From Cordylochernes scorpioides (Eukaryota > Arthropoda > Arachnida > Pseudoscorpiones > Chernetidae): DNA of 64,000 bases. Every line of letters starts with the position of its first letter. The stretch's first letter is position 1. A program made the position numbers and the translations under genes. The notes beneath the pieces are model-generated. The model had not been told where the DNA came from and searched no databases. It was given only the letters and a program-made list of their open reading frames with translations. The stretch is from NCBI GenBank assembly GCA_030710605.1, contig CP092872.1:4536715-4600714 (forward strand), given 5' to 3'. Below, one piece after another: positions 1 through 11,215 of this stretch.

Positions 1-203
1 CTTACATTATTCATCAGTACGAGGGCAGGTTGAGATAGCACATTTACGTACTGGACTTCTTTAATTGTCTGTCTCAAATATAGACGTCAGCACGCTCTGT
101 TGACATTGCTACACTGACTCTTAGCAATACCTCATTATTTTACTTCAATAACATTCGTTATTTCAACCGATACTATATACTTGTTCAGAATTATCTCAAT
201 ATT

Positions 204-440
204 GCCACGTGGAAATTTAGGGAAGACAAACTTCGGGGTGGTACAGCTATTTATTTCAGGCAGATACAAAATATCAAAATGCCACGTGGAAAATTAGGGA
301 AGACCAACTTCGGGATGAGATAACAATTTATTTCAGGCAAGAACAAACTATCAAATTGCCACGTGGAAAATTAGAGAATCAAATTTCGGGATGACACAGC
401 AATTTATTTCAGACAAGAACAAACTATGAATGATAAAAAA
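204..440 (+). repeat. 77-bp tandem repeat, three copies
   Basis: GCCACGTGG recurs at 204, 281 and 358, a 77-bp period. Each unit continues with an AATTAGGGAAGA-like stretch, TTCGGGRTG and TTATTTCAGRCAAGAACAAACTAT-like DNA. Single copies of the same sequence occur in reverse at 26990-27118 and 63190-63330, so this is a dispersed repeat that became tandem here. The CACGTG core is an E-box/G-box palindrome, but no function is shown. DNA to the left (1-203) and right (441-629) shows nothing I recognise. Confidence 0.75.
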
Positions 441-629
441 AATAAGGAATTAGGGAAGTTTACAGAGTAAATATCAAAACTGATAATATGTTATTAAAAT
501 TTAAAAAATGCTTAGCTACAATATTCTTAAGACATAACTAAACCTATCATTATTATATAAATTGTGGAAAAATAGTACAAAAGTAAATTTGAACTTGGAT
601 AAGAGGGACAAATTAAGAAAAAGGGAATT

Positions 630-835
630 TCCTAATTATGCAACTAAAAGTTTCTGATTGCTTGCGCCATCGTTGATTTTTAATTATTCCAGAATTGGCC
701 AAATACCGTTTTTAATTACTCAAGAAAAGCTAACCATTTACGAAGTCTGTTGACCCACCTCAGCGTGGTGCAAGCTGTACCTCAAGGACCAAAAAAAGGT
801 TGGTCTTTGGAGCATCTTGAAAAACAATGAAATAA
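630..835 (-). repeat. Family A ribozyme element, degenerate copy
   Basis: Matches the family A unit seen at 40652-41012: TTGCGCCATC, CCAGAATTGGCCAAATAC, AAGAAAAGCTAACCA and the tail GGTGCAAGCTGTACCTCAA are all present. The hammerhead position (733-769, minus strand) is ruined: the core reads CTGAGGT rather than CTGATGA, and the segment after it no longer contains GAAA in register. It is a fossil. Confidence 0.65.
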
Positions 836-1214
836 ATTTTGTATGTGAATATTGTCTATATAAATTGTGTGTGAATATATTAAAATATAAATAATCGCGG
901 GATATCTTTGGTAAGAAGAGGCCAAAGGTAAAAGTGACCTAGTTTTGTTGAATCTTTTATTATTTTTTTTATCTCTATGTATACCTTTGTATGATATTTT
1001 ACCAATAATATCTAGTCACGTATGTAAATATACTGTTGTATAAGACCATTACTTAAAGAAAAATTAAGAATTTCGAAACCCCGCTACATTTTAAGGGAAG
1101 ACTCGAGTGCTAACTATACCTCAAGTTTAAGTTTAAAGTAAAAGAGTGGATTGCAGAAAGACCAGCTAAAAAGGTTTATCGATCAATTTTCTTTTTGTTA
1201 AATAACTTGGCGAA
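836..1214. other. AT-rich DNA, no recognised feature
   Basis: Low-complexity AT-rich sequence with TATATA runs. No coding frame or named repeat was recognised. Confidence 0.5.
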
Positions 1215-1480
1215 CCTATATATATATTAAGAAAAAGGCATCTCCTTATCGTGCAACTGAAAGTTGCTGATGGCTTGCGCCATCTATCGCAATAAATATC
1301 AACTATTCTCGTTGATTTATAATTATCCCAGAATTGGCCAAATACCCATTCTTGATTAATCAAGAAAAGCTAACCACGGACGCCTTTCGGGAAACTTTCA
1401 GTTGCACGATAAGGAGATGCCTTTTTCCTAATTTATCCACCTTATCCCAGTACAATATCACATTTGTACTATTTTTTCAC
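1215..1480. repeat. Family A fold-back element
   Basis: GGCATCTCCTTATCGTGCAA near 1238 is mirrored by its reverse complement ending near 1422. The left arm is a minus-strand family A unit and includes the ribozyme 3' half (CCACGG, TTTCGGG at 1373-1391). The sequence then jumps to an opposite-orientation 3' end. The CTGATGA strand is missing, so this copy cannot cleave. The tail CCCAGTACAATATCACATTT belongs to the same unit. Confidence 0.75.
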
Positions 1481-1509
1481 GTTATATATATGTCATAATA
1501 TATGCTCTT

Positions 1510-1790
1510 CCAGGATTAATAAAACAATCCAACAGCCAACGAGAGAGAGATGGGCAGCTAAAGCTAAGAAAACTAACTTACGACCATTTTTTGGCCACAT
1601 TCCTGAGGGGGGCGTCACCACCTGGCGCTTATCTTTTGTTAGCCCCGCTTGTGTACACAGGGAAAAAACAGTCGTTCAGCAGATAACGTCTCACGCGCCA
1701 CCTCTTGCTCTCTCGGCTGGCTGCCTGGATGATTGCTCTAACAGCTTGTCGTGTGATTATTTCTCACCTCACCACATCATTTACCACTAT
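1510..1790. other. GC-richer unique block, function unknown
   Basis: Clearly less AT-rich than its surroundings, with CpG-containing words such as CACGCGCC and GGGGCGTC. A 129-codon open frame (1464-1853, plus) crosses it but runs into a TA microsatellite and shows no known motif. Possible old coding, promoter or transposon DNA; nothing decides between these. Confidence 0.3.
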
Positions 1791-1795
1791 ATTGT

Positions 1796-1796
<1 letters not shown>

Positions 1797-1827
<31 letters not shown>
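1797..1827. repeat. (TA)n microsatellite
   Basis: Uninterrupted AT dinucleotide run of about 28 bp, directly before the LTR-like repeat beginning TGTTATATTAAAATATTA. Confidence 0.9.
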
Positions 1828-1829
<2 letters not shown>

Positions 1830-2175
1830 ATATTAAAATATTATTCTATTTAAAAAAAATTATATTTCATAGATCCAAATACTCTGTTAAATCGACCGCC
1901 AGCGGTCACGCTTCCCCTATAAAAACTCATTGTTGTTTTATCCCAATGGCCGGCTCAAAACTTTTGTACATTATAAATGTTATATATAAATATGAATGAA
2001 ATTTCTGTTGTATTTTATAATTGTTGAGATTATGCTATGGTATTGCAGTCGTGGTTAAAAATCTTGAAATAAAAAAAATGGTTTTGATCAGAGGTTGCTT
2101 TAATTGAGCTAAGGAATGTTTAAAAGACATAATTTGGTAAAAGTACTGCCTGGCTTAAGGCGTAAGAATAAAAAA
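1827..2175. repeat. LTR-like repeat, internally inverted copy
   Basis: Same family as 27185-27480, 32196-32580, 33940-34320 and 47950-48340. One half has the TATA-like CTATAAAAACTC next to ATGGCCGGCTCAAAACTTTT; the other has TATTGCAGTCGTGGTTAAAA and GTACTGCCTGGCTTAAGGCG. In the other copies the halves lie in one orientation. Here the second half is inverted relative to the first, so this copy is rearranged. A TG start and TATA box suggest a solo LTR, but no internal region is seen. Confidence 0.55.
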
Positions 2176-2597
2176 ATGAAATATATATATCATCAAAACA
2201 TTATATTTTATTGTTTGAAATGTTATTTATTAACAATAGGTGTATATATATATAGAAAATTCTGTTTAAATCCTTTTAAAAAATTCATTCAGCCATTGTG
2301 TTTCTGGAAATAAAGCCAGAATTCCTTTTTTTATCTATGCAAATTTTAAACAAAAAATTATTTCATTTTTTTCTAACGGGGTAATTTGAAATTAAGGTTT
2401 TTGTCTTCCTTTTCTAATAGACAATTGAATTGTTTCATTTATTCCATTCACAGAGCGGGGAGGGGGGAAAAAAGGAATGAAAATTAACTTTTAATTTATA
2501 GCTGAAAATAAAATTAGCATTTATTTTATAATTAGTAATTATAACAGGTTTAATAGATTATATAGAAATGTGTGTATCGATAAATTACAAGAAATCC
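2176..2597. other. AT-rich DNA with a G-rich tract
   Basis: AT-rich, unrecognised. It contains one short purine/G-rich tract (GCGGGGAGGGGGGAAAAAAG near 2455). Confidence 0.4.
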
Positions 2598-3060
2598 AAC
2601 AACAATAAAAATCTTTATTAAGACCTTTTGGTCTTATACAGATTCTCCGATTAGAATAGGGTATATACATAAATAAACAGTAATAGCAACAATAATCATC
2701 AAAGGTATTTACAATGTATCAAATAAGGGGAAAGAAGAAAGAAAAGGCTTGGTGTAAACTTGTATACAAGCAATCGAGAACAAGCAATTCCTTTCCTTAA
2801 AGAACAATAATTAGTAGAATTGACAGAAATTCACATTAGTACAAGTGAACAAGAAATATACAACAATGTAATATACATATTTACCAGACATCTATACAGT
2901 AGTTTCATACATGAATGGATCAAGGTAGAGGATTGTCTATAATCGGAATATAAAATGTTGTTGTTGCATATTACTCAAGTCGTTTAAACAATCTCCATTA
3001 GGTTCCATTGTCTCAGCTTTTCTATTATAGTCCTGGGGTATTCCTTCCTTCTCCATGTGG
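2598..3060 (-). mobile_element. LINE-like 3' tail
   Basis: Read on the minus strand, the block ends with GAATCTGTATAAGACC, then AAAA, GGTCTT and AATAAAG: a short hairpin followed by a polyadenylation-like motif. The same terminus ends the 85-bp minisatellite at 47335-47360, and a variant ends the LINE fragment at 53085-53120. This shared end is the evidence for a LINE 3' untranslated region. The upstream part (to about 3060) is AT-rich and non-coding. Confidence 0.5.
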
Positions 3061-3290
3061 CAGGTCGACTTAACTCCAAAAGAAATGGCCGCCTCTGACA
3101 TGAGAACAGACACCATGTGCAGCCACTCCTAACATGGAGTACAAACGCTGCTCATCCTGTATCCCTGGATTATGAGCCCTTACAAGGTACTATCAGCCGG
3201 GCCAGCTGAGCCCAGGTTTTTTATCGAGCTTGTTACTGCTCCCCCTCCTCCTTTTTCATCCGGGCTTGGGATTCCTTCTCCATGATATTA
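3050..3290 (-). pseudogene. Decayed coding fragment, inverted partner of 4398-4632
   Basis: The minus strand matches 4398-4632 plus with scattered differences and indels. A frame with PGIQDEQRLY and MLGVAAHGVC is shared, then lost through a one-base deletion and a stop. Conservation of the same peptide in two diverged copies argues for protein-coding ancestry, probably part of the LINE whose tail follows at 2598-3060. Confidence 0.4.
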
Positions 3291-3439
3291 CATCTTAGGG
3301 GATTAAAACCCATATTATGAAGATGATTCAAAAGATAGTTTAAGAGTTGATAATTCTTGTCCCTTAATACCTATAAAAAACAGACAGTAAAGACGCCTAA
3401 GGAAGGTATGAAGTCATTTGAAACAGCATTAAGTCAAAT

Positions 3440-3830
3440 ATATTGTAACGTTGATGACAAGGCCAAGATACCAGAGTAAAGTTGGTGAAAGAGGGGTGGA
3501 CTCTAGCGGTCCCCCGCTGCCATGTGGTAGGCGCCAAAAAATAGCATTTCCTGTGTGGGGGAGGACAGAGTCTGGTTACATCTGCGGCGAGGAGAAGATG
3601 CTGGCGACTTGCCTCCGGGGCGTGTGGATGATCCTACAAGACGGTGCCAGGAGAGACTGACATCGGAGCGACCTACAAGGCGGTGTAGTCCAGGCTGGCA
3701 TTGTTAGTGTGGAGCGGAACACTTCACAAGAGGACGTTCACAGCGCCAAGGATTCTTCTGACGGGGAGGTTGAAGGCAGCTCATTGTATTCCTTCTGTTA
3801 AGTGAAATACAATAAAGCGCTAACTTTAGC
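3440..3830 (+). other. GC-richer transcript-like block ending in AATAAAG
   Basis: A stretch much richer in G and C than its flanks, with a 69-codon frame at 3451-3660 that has no recognisable domain. It ends in GTGAAATACAATAAAGCGCT, which looks like a polyadenylation region. It could be a non-LTR element tail or a decayed exon. I do not recognise a protein. Confidence 0.3.
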
Positions 3831-4344
3831 TGCAAACCCTTCGAAATCACATGTGTATCTTTGTGGCATCCTGAGTAGACAAAGTACACGAATAGCGTCT
3901 GGGTACGACGTAACAATATCAATAATTCAATTTGACCATTTCTATGCCAGACGTGCTATAGTGTTCGTTGTCAACTTTGACCGCTACCATAGGAGTACAC
4001 TTGCCCTAGGTATCGTAATTCTTTAAAACACAGTTTACCCTAAATTACAATAAGAGGAATTACCAGATATTATTATTGAGAAGAGACCAAAGGTTAAAAA
4101 TCGACAAATTTCTATATTGAAAAAGTATACGCTTGACGAAAAAGCTTTCGGACAATAACTTCCTTCACCAGGATGTAATACGAATACAAGAAACAAAAGC
4201 GAAAGGAATTCTTCAAGTTTTGTATTCATATATTACAGCAGGTTGAAGGAGGTTATTTTCTGAAAGCTCTATCCAAGCTTTCAGCTCTTCAATAAAGAAA
4301 CTAGTTCCTTTTACCTCAATAGTTTACCTATTATATACAAGAAT
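3831..4344. other. Unrecognised sequence
   Basis: Mixed composition. Frames of 74 codons (3802-4026, plus) and 64 codons (4035-4229, minus) show no motif and are probably chance. Confidence 0.35.
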
Positions 4345-5022
4345 GTATTAAAATAAGGACATATTATGGATCAATATATTTATCAAATTTCAAAACTCCG
4401 CCTTTGCCAGTCCCAAGCCCGGATGAAAAAGGATGAGGGGGAGCAGTAACAAGCTCGATAAAAACCCTGGGCTCAGCTGGCCCGGCTGATAGTACCCTGT
4501 AAGGCTCCTGATCCAGGGATACAGGATGAGCAGCGTTTATACTTCATGTTAGGAACGGCTGCACATGGCGTCTGTTCCTCATGTCAGAGGCGGCCATTTC
4601 TTTTGGAGTTAAGTCGACCTGCCACTGAGTAGTGCTCCCAGTCTTAATGACAAAGGTAGACGCATTCTACTTCATTCAGGCATAATGGTTGTCAAGTCTC
4701 AAGCTCTATAAGCTGATACCTTAATATGATTGAAGGGAGATAAGAAAGAAGAAGAAGAAGATTAAATTTCAATATTTCGACGAGGCTATTCGCCTATCTT
4801 CTTCTAGGAAAAATTCAAACTCTTTGTAAGCTTATTATCCGTGTGATGTACACATGAGAAGTGTTGTTTCATATAACATATGTTGGTGTGATCAAACACA
4901 CATCAAGCGGATAATAAGCTTAGAAGGAGTTTGAATATTTCCTAGAAGAAGATAGACGAACAGCCTCGTCGAAATATTAAATTCTAATAAATATATTGAT
5001 CCAAAATATGTCCTTATTTTAA
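4345..5022. repeat. Composite inverted-repeat block
   Basis: Outer inverted arms lie at about 4348-4385 and 4988-5022 (AATAAGGACATATT and its complement). Inside are the decayed coding fragment (4398-4632) and a second hairpin (4755-4985). That hairpin's arms carry TTCGACGAGGCTATTCGCC and AAGCTTATTATCCG. Read outward, each hairpin arm has an AGGC/GCCT mini-stem followed by GAAATATT, reminiscent of the hammerhead-like families but without a good CTGATGA. Confidence 0.6.
4462..4632 (+). pseudogene. Small conserved coding fragment, possible zinc-binding
   Basis: A 56-codon frame closed by TAG at 4630, opened only by an upstream stop (4459), with no good start. It contains DPGIQDEQRLY and then AAHGVCSSCQRRPF, a His-Cys-Cys cluster. 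The diverged minus copy at 3050-3290 keeps PGIQDEQRLY. LINE proteins often end in Cys/His motifs, so a LINE origin is a reasonable inference, not proven. Confidence 0.3.
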
Positions 5023-5111
5023 TTATCATAAATGGATTCTTAACAAGAATGTATATGCAAATAGAATACAAACTACATCTATCTGCAACAAATTATCAAC
5101 ATTTGCTTTCT

Positions 5112-5213
5112 CTGACACCATCAAATAGAGTTTCCTCTTTTTCTTATCTTCACTCAATCATATCAGAGAATCATTGAGCCTTTAGAACTTAACACTTTTG
5201 ATGGTGTCTGCTG
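5112..5213. repeat. Short inverted repeat
   Basis: GACACCATCAAA (about 5112) is mirrored by TTTGATGGTGTC (about 5202), roughly 75 bp apart. No further element structure seen. Confidence 0.5.
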
Positions 5214-5389
5214 CATATATATGAGCTCTACTCATCTCTCCAAAAAGCACCAAAAAAGTCTCAATCTCAAGCATCCAGTTTGAACTGTAAGAATATATAT
5301 TAAGACTTATTGATCACACGCAAGCGTGTTATGTGTGTGGCCTGTTGTGCGTGGCCGGTAGCAAAATTTTCAATAGGCGAATAGAAATA

Positions 5390-5600
5390 CAATTGTAATA
5401 TGTTACCAAAATTCGATACTAATATAGACGCGTAAGATTCTTTTTAAAAATAAACAATTTCTACTGTCCTTACTGCAATGGAAAAATTAATGCAGTAAGC
5501 ACAGTAGAAATTGTTTATTTTTTAAAAAGAATTATACGCGTCTATAATAGTTTCGAATTTTGGTAACTAATGGCGCGCTAATGTATCATAATATAATTGT
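5390..5600. repeat. Family B fold-back, centre deleted
   Basis: The arms AGACGCGTAAGATTCTTTTT and ACAATTTCTACTGTCCTTAC are mirrored 3' of a short loop, ending in TAATGGCGCGCTAATGTATC. These are the ends of the family B ribozyme element (compare 25927-26548), but the ribozyme core has been lost. Similar AATTGTA(T)AATAT words flank both sides and may be a decayed target duplication. Confidence 0.75.
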
Positions 5601-5933
5601 ATAATATTAAGTTTAATTTTGCGTTCTATAATATATTATTTATTAGTAACAAATACAACTTACATTTTAATATATAGATATGCAGGAATAAAATAATGTA
5701 AAAACGATGATAATAATACGTAGTTAAACCTGTCGAAGGGCTGTTGAAAACTTGTATTGCCTTTATATATAGAAAGACAATCTTCCCTCAGTGATGTGTC
5801 TTTTATTTATAATTATATTGAAAGGATTATATCAATAACAAGATGATGATAATTTAATATTTACAGACGATATTTAATATATTATAATCATAGAAGATGG
5901 AGGTTGTCTGGCCGGCATTCATATTTATATAAA
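5601..5933. other. AT-rich DNA, nothing recognised
   Basis: Simple AT-rich sequence without an open frame or repeat I can place. Confidence 0.5.
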
Positions 5934-6178
5934 AAATAAACACTTCGGCCAGTTGGAGTTTTTTATTTTCTCAACGTTTCAACAAATTTCTTTTGTCTCT
6001 TTCAGGAGAAATAAATAAAATAAAGCATTTGGCAAGGTGTTATAAATTGTTCTGAGTTTTGTTCTGAGTTTTAACGCCTTGCCATATGCTTTATTTTTAT
6101 TTACTTCTGACGAAGACAAAAGATTTTTGTCGAAACGTTGAGAAAATAAAAAACTCCAACTGGCCGAAATGTCTATTT
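5934..6178. repeat. Fold-back element with hammerhead-like core
   Basis: Long arms: CGGCCAGTTGGAGTTTTTTA to the left and its complement ending near 6170. In the right arm (6104-6142, plus) the order is CTT, CTGACGA, one extra A, GACAAA/TTTGTC stem, GAAA, CGTT, GAG. That is the hammerhead arrangement with an allowed C at core position 7, a self-complementary ACGT stem III and a weak CTT/GAG stem I. The extra A and short stem I make activity doubtful. The left arm has a more degenerate copy on the minus strand. Confidence 0.6.
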
Positions 6179-6230
6179 TACATATAAATATAATCATTGA
6201 ATTTATTAATTAAATATATAACAACAGTCT

Positions 6231-6552
6231 AGGGGGTCGGTGGTAGGCTGGTTAAACCGTTTGGTTTTCGACCACTAGGACCCGGGTTCGATTCCCGCAT
6301 TGGACAATTTTTTTCTGTTTAAGAAAAAAAGAAATGCTCCAATGACCCCCGATTCGTGCAAAAGACCAACTCCACCAGCGAGTGCAAGTAACCAAACGGG
6401 GCTCTGGCATTTGTAAGTGCAAAGTCGAACTGCTTTTCACATGTGTAGACATGTGGTGCGCTTACAGTAAAAAGCAGTCGCTAACTACCCACCATGATTA
6501 TCATGGCCTTGTACCACGTGTACTAGGGATAAGCAAAAAAAAAAAACAGTCA
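6231..6552 (+). mobile_element. SINE-1, tRNA-Glu-like head
   Basis: The head begins GGGGGTCGGTGGTAGGCTGG (A box about 6241-6251) and has a perfect B box GGGTTCGATTCCC at 6284-6296. The anticodon-loop region GGTTTTCGACC resembles tRNA-Glu(UUC). The unrelated body continues through CCAAACGGGGCTCTGGCA and CACATGTGTAGACATGTGG and ends in an A run at about 6535-6546. Other copies: 43095-43403 (minus) and 50621-50925 (plus). Internal promoter and A tail are the standard SINE hallmarks. Confidence 0.85.
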
Positions 6553-6801
6553 TAATACAAATGCTTCTAATTCTGAAAGTGATAACAGCTTCATATAAAC
6601 TTCCAGATCACCATAATAGTTATTGCATTAATATAACAGTTGAATATTTGCTTCATTCTCAATATATTCACAATAACAACTTGTAATTGTTATGTAAATT
6701 AAAGTAAGTAAGAAGGATTAATCTCAGTAACCAATTTAACTTTACATATTATTTATTATTTATAGCAATTATACGAAAACAAATCTTGGTGTATATATAT
6801 G
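6553..6801. other. AT-rich spacer
   Basis: No feature recognised. The last ten bases (TATATATATG) are repeated on the far side of the next element. Confidence 0.4.
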
Positions 6802-7488
6802 TGATAACCGAGGGTCAAACCTGTAGTAACCGAGAGGGACAGTCGAGGCGTGGAGAGTTTTCCAGTACCTCTCTGCACCATGGAGGACCTTTAGCAGTTC
6901 TCACAGAGTACAGGCAGTCGTGGTCGAGGCAGAGTGGAAAGCTTGGGAAATCCACACAAAAAACCGAGAGACACAGTTGTAGTAGGAAAGTTCCGTGAAC
7001 AGATAGGAGTCGAGCTAAGAGCAAGATGTAGATAGAAGAGTTCTTACTGTTCTACATGGTCGATGAGGTGGACCTGGGTACAACCGACGAGCTGACGCTG
7101 ATGGTGAAGTGACTATATTTTCGGCTAGGGCAGAGGCCTTATATATCTTTTGCCGAGTGAGGAGGCATGCGGGAATTTGGACTTTGAACGGGTGCAAAGG
7201 GCGTGGGGAGACTGCGATATTCTACACCCTTTAATCTTGATGGCAACAACTTGCCAAATTCCTCTTTAGGGTCGTTGGACTTCTATCTCTATCTTGCTTT
7301 AACTCAGCTCTTAATCTATTACATAGTTTTATTTATTCATCCTCAGTTTGTACAAAGTACATTACATATGGTGATGCAATGACACATGTCAATCATGCGT
7401 ATAATTATTTATAGATGTGTTTCTATATACAACATGACAATCTTGTTATAAGTATTATACAATATAGGGTTGTTGGTTTAAATTACCA
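6802..7488 (-). mobile_element. LTR-like element, solo inverted copy
   Basis: Minus-strand match to the 700-bp repeat at 8076-8775, starting TGGTAATTTAAACCAACAAC and ending ...CGGTTATCA. It lacks the last 80 or so bases of the other copies. TATATATATG stands on both sides (6792-6801 and 7489-7498), compatible with a duplicated target, though the word is low in complexity. Open frames inside it are on non-transcribed or arbitrary strands and are not annotated. Confidence 0.65.
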
Positions 7489-8075
7489 TATATATATGTA
7501 GATGAAAACAACAAAAACTATGATTTTTATATACAAGTTCCTTTTCAAACACGAGCTCATCTATAGCCATTGTTACTCTGTGTAATATTTCAACAGTAAA
7601 GAGTCTAATGCCACAATTGTTTACAACACCAAATATGTAAATATAAGGCTGTGACACAACACCATATTTTGTGAATACAATCAAAATCCAACAAACAGTT
7701 TATCTTGATTTCAGAATATAGTCCTCATCTGTATAGAAATGTTTCAATTTCAGACGAATTTGAATGAGTCTGAGATTAAATAACAATATTTTGTGAAGTT
7801 AAATACTTACATTTTCGATTTTAATAAAACATTTTAAAAGAAATATAATTATTTTATTAACTTTTATACCTCTTTTATTATGGAAAATTTATTTAAAATT
7901 TATCGTAAAAATATTATATATAAAAAAATGTCGCATAAATACCATTATATTTAAAGTATAAAAGAGTTTTTAAAAAATGGAATAAAATATGATAAGCAGT
8001 TACAATATAGAGAAAGGTTTGAATAAGATAATTTCAATTAAAATTGAAAAGTATATTTAACTTTTGAAATATATA
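7489..8075. other. AT-rich spacer between inverted LTR-like copies
   Basis: No recognised repeat. A 68-codon minus frame (7478-7684) has no motif. Together with the flanking copies this makes an inverted repeat with about 590 bp between the arms. Confidence 0.4.
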
Positions 8076-8775
8076 TGATAATTTAAACCAACAACCCTAT
8101 ATATAACACTTATAACAAGATTGTTATGTTGTATATAAAAATACATCTATAAATAATTATACGCATAATTGACATGTGTCCTTGCATCACCGTATGTAAT
8201 GTACTGAGGATGAATAAATAAAACTATATAATAGATTAAAAGCTGAGTTAAAAGCAAGATTTGAGAAGTAAATCACAAAGTAACTTCTAAAAATAAAGTA
8301 GAAGCCGACAGATAGGCGCCAGTGTCCGGTGTCCATCGACACGTGTGACACGTGCATGACCCAATTCTCTTTGTCGGAGGCGTAGTATAAATAAGACCCG
8401 GCTTGGCGACAGCCAGTCAGACAGTTCCCCATCAGCGCGTCGCCGGTTGTCTCCAAGTTCCACCTCATTCACCATGTAACCAGTAAGAACACTACTCTAT
8501 CTCCATCTTGCTCTTGGCTCGACTTTTTATCTGTTCATGGAACTTTCCTTCTACAACTGTGTCGCTTCGTTTTTTGTGTGTGGACATTCCCCAGTTTTCC
8601 ACTCTGCCTCGACCACGACTGCCTGTACCCTGTGAGAACTGTTAAAGATCCTACAAGGTGCAGAGAGGTACTGGAAAACTCTCCACGCCCTGACTGTCCC
8701 TCGGTTGCATCATCTTATTACAGAGTGTCGACGAGGTACTACAAGAGTCAACCAGAACTTCAACATATTATTACA
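8076..8775 (+). repeat. 5' LTR-like direct repeat
   Basis: 700 bp, TG...CA ends. It contains a TATA box (AGTATAAATAAGACCC near 8385) followed about 30 bp on by CAGCCAGTCAGACAGTTCCC, a plausible start region. Compared with the right copy (17600-17650) it lacks a 23-24 bp segment between two CCCTCGGTT-like words, a slippage-type deletion. A 121-codon frame (8578-8943) runs out of it into the internal region. Confidence 0.6.
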
Positions 8776-10003
8776 GATAGCCGACAGGATAACCACAACG
8801 AAGGAGACCACAACGAAGAAGGTAAAAAGACTGTCCAGATAGAAAAAAGAGAAAGAGCAAAGATGGAGGAACAAGCACGCCATTCCAACGAAACGACCAA
8901 GCGATCTCCCCTCAACGACACAGCCGAAATTCCCGCAAAATAAGCCGGTGAGAAGTTACCCACCTTCGGCTTTACAACGCAACCATCCAGACGACATGCC
9001 ACCATCGCCAAACAGAAGTCACAAGCTTCTACAAGCTCTACATGGGACGCCTTCCACGTCATCAGGACAACAACCAAAGACCAATTCTCCTGACTGAACA
9101 ATCATAAAAACTGTGAGTTTTTAAAAAATCTACTTAACTCTCTCTTCATGCTAACAACTTGATTCTCCATATATTTTATGTTTATTTTCACTGTAATCAT
9201 TTTTTAGTCAAATTTTACCATTTTTTTAGCATTTCAATTCAAATTTTAAATCTTGTACACCCTCATTTATCAATTTTTACTTTATTTTAAGCAACTTTTA
9301 AATTTTAATTCATTACTTTCAATTTTACATGGAAAAAACTCATGTTATATTTTAATTACTCGAATCCTATTTTCTAAACTTATTTGTGTGTTTCTCTTAA
9401 TACCTTATTTTTATACCAAAACACCAATGTCTTAATTAAATACACAAAACTTTGCCAAAATCATTGTTATGTTCACTATTTTATGTACACGCCCCATTCA
9501 AATTATAAGTCCCTATCATGCCATTGCCCTTTTACAAGTATAATTTTCGCACTACCATAATTAACAATTTAAAAAATATATTCAAATTTTAATAAACATA
9601 GATGAAACGCATTTTTTTTTAATAAAAAAATCGAAAGATACAATATCTTCAAAAGCACAACTAGAAATGTAACTGTCCTTCCCCAAAACAAGTTAAAAAT
9701 GCCAGCATAGCTACACTCCCTCGTCCTTTTCTTTTTTTACATGCATAATTATTAATAATTCACACATCTCTCGGAACGAACTTCAACACACTCCCACATC
9801 ACTTTATCCAATTGGCCACCATCTATTAACACGCGATTTAACAACACATCCAATTTCGAGCCACACGAACTCCATATCGTCGCGAACAAAAATATTTCGC
9901 AATAAACATGCCACCTCTATAACAATCTGAAAATTCTCGATGTGTTTCGTACAACAACCACCCATGACTAAAAAAAATTGTTATTTATTCTGAAACAAGT
10001 TAG

Positions 10004-10255
10004 ATGCTGTACCAAAAACAAACACCAGTCGGCAACAAAGGGCCGGCAACAAAAGATTACCGCGGCCATGTTAATATGACACATGTTGACATTGACATCT
10101 CCAGTTTCAGTTTACCAACGCCGACAAGCCCAGTTCGCCTGTACCTGACACGTGATCCAACTCGCAGGACGGAGAGAGATTACATAAGATATTGGTACAC
10201 CTGTATGTTAGACTTTCGTGTCCACCAATTAACCTGTCAATTATCAACTAATTGA
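10004..10255 (+). CDS. Hypothetical 83-codon frame
   Basis: Open from ATG 10004 to TGA. It has codon-like composition with many C-ending codons, and contains SSFSLPTPTSPVRLYLTRDP and a YIRYWYTC segment. No domain is recognised, there is no signal peptide, and no obvious splice sites fix its ends. It may be an exon or part of the retroelement's own product. Confidence 0.25.
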   Translation: MLYQKQTPVGNKGPATKDYRGHVNMTHVDIDISSFSLPTPTSPVRLYLTRDPTRRTERDYIRYWYTCMLDFRVHQLTCQLSTN

Positions 10256-11215
10256 CTTACCAATCATTGGCCAATTTGCTTATTCATTTGAATTTGGATT
10301 TTTGAATATCATAACATTTTATTTTTTAAATCTTCAATTATCATTGTGTGTTTTACAACTTTTACATTGTTTTCACGCCCAGTGTGGAATTTTTTTTGAC
10401 GCAAAAGAGAAATCATTCTCTACATATCACCATGAACATGTCAGTTCACGTATTCCCAGTTTCAGAGAGACATAGAAACACCGATATTTACCAAAGGGAA
10501 ATGACCTAGTTACACACCACAGTTGTAACTTTTCTTCAAAAGAGACAATTTTGTTCCATTTTTCACTACTTAACATTTATCTAATCATTAATATCCTTTA
10601 ATTATATTATAACTTTGTATAAAATCTTGAATAATTATTTTTATTTTTTACTTTTCAATTATATAATCAAATTTTTATTCCAACATTATTTTAACAACTT
10701 TATTCTAACAATTTTATTTTTATGATATTATTTTAGTATGACAAAACATTTAATTGTTTCAATAATCATTTTTAATTCATTAATATATCTTTTATATATT
10801 ACATGTTTGATCTTATCCACTTACACTTTTTTATCCGCAATCATATTTCTATCTTTTTATTCACTATATTTTTGTTTAAATAACTTTATTATATGACAAT
10901 GTTTATTTATCATCAACTATCGGGCATACAACAATCGTTCTCAACAATCCTACTCACTAACCACTTCCCTATACTTTTTCATCACTATCTATTTCAGCCA
11001 TTGCTTCAAACCATCGTAGAAACGATAGTACTGCTTGACGATTTTTCTTTTTGATTTCGTAATTCAACAAACTCTTTGAACACAGTTCCCCAGAATTACA
11101 AGTCTCGACTTCTGGTCTGAACACGTTTCAAAAGTTTATTTCATTTCATCCGCAGAGCACATCACCAACGCATGCACAAAGCGTTCATAATTTTCAATTT
11201 TCAATTTTTTTTCAG

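Noticed and set aside
1464..1853. 129-codon frame on the plus strand
   Set aside because: It starts and ends in repeat and TA-microsatellite DNA; only the middle is of normal composition and no motif or splice site supports it.
8187..8475. 93- and 62-codon minus frames repeated at 17103-17391
   Set aside because: They lie on the antisense of the LTR-like repeat around its TATA box and simply follow its duplication.
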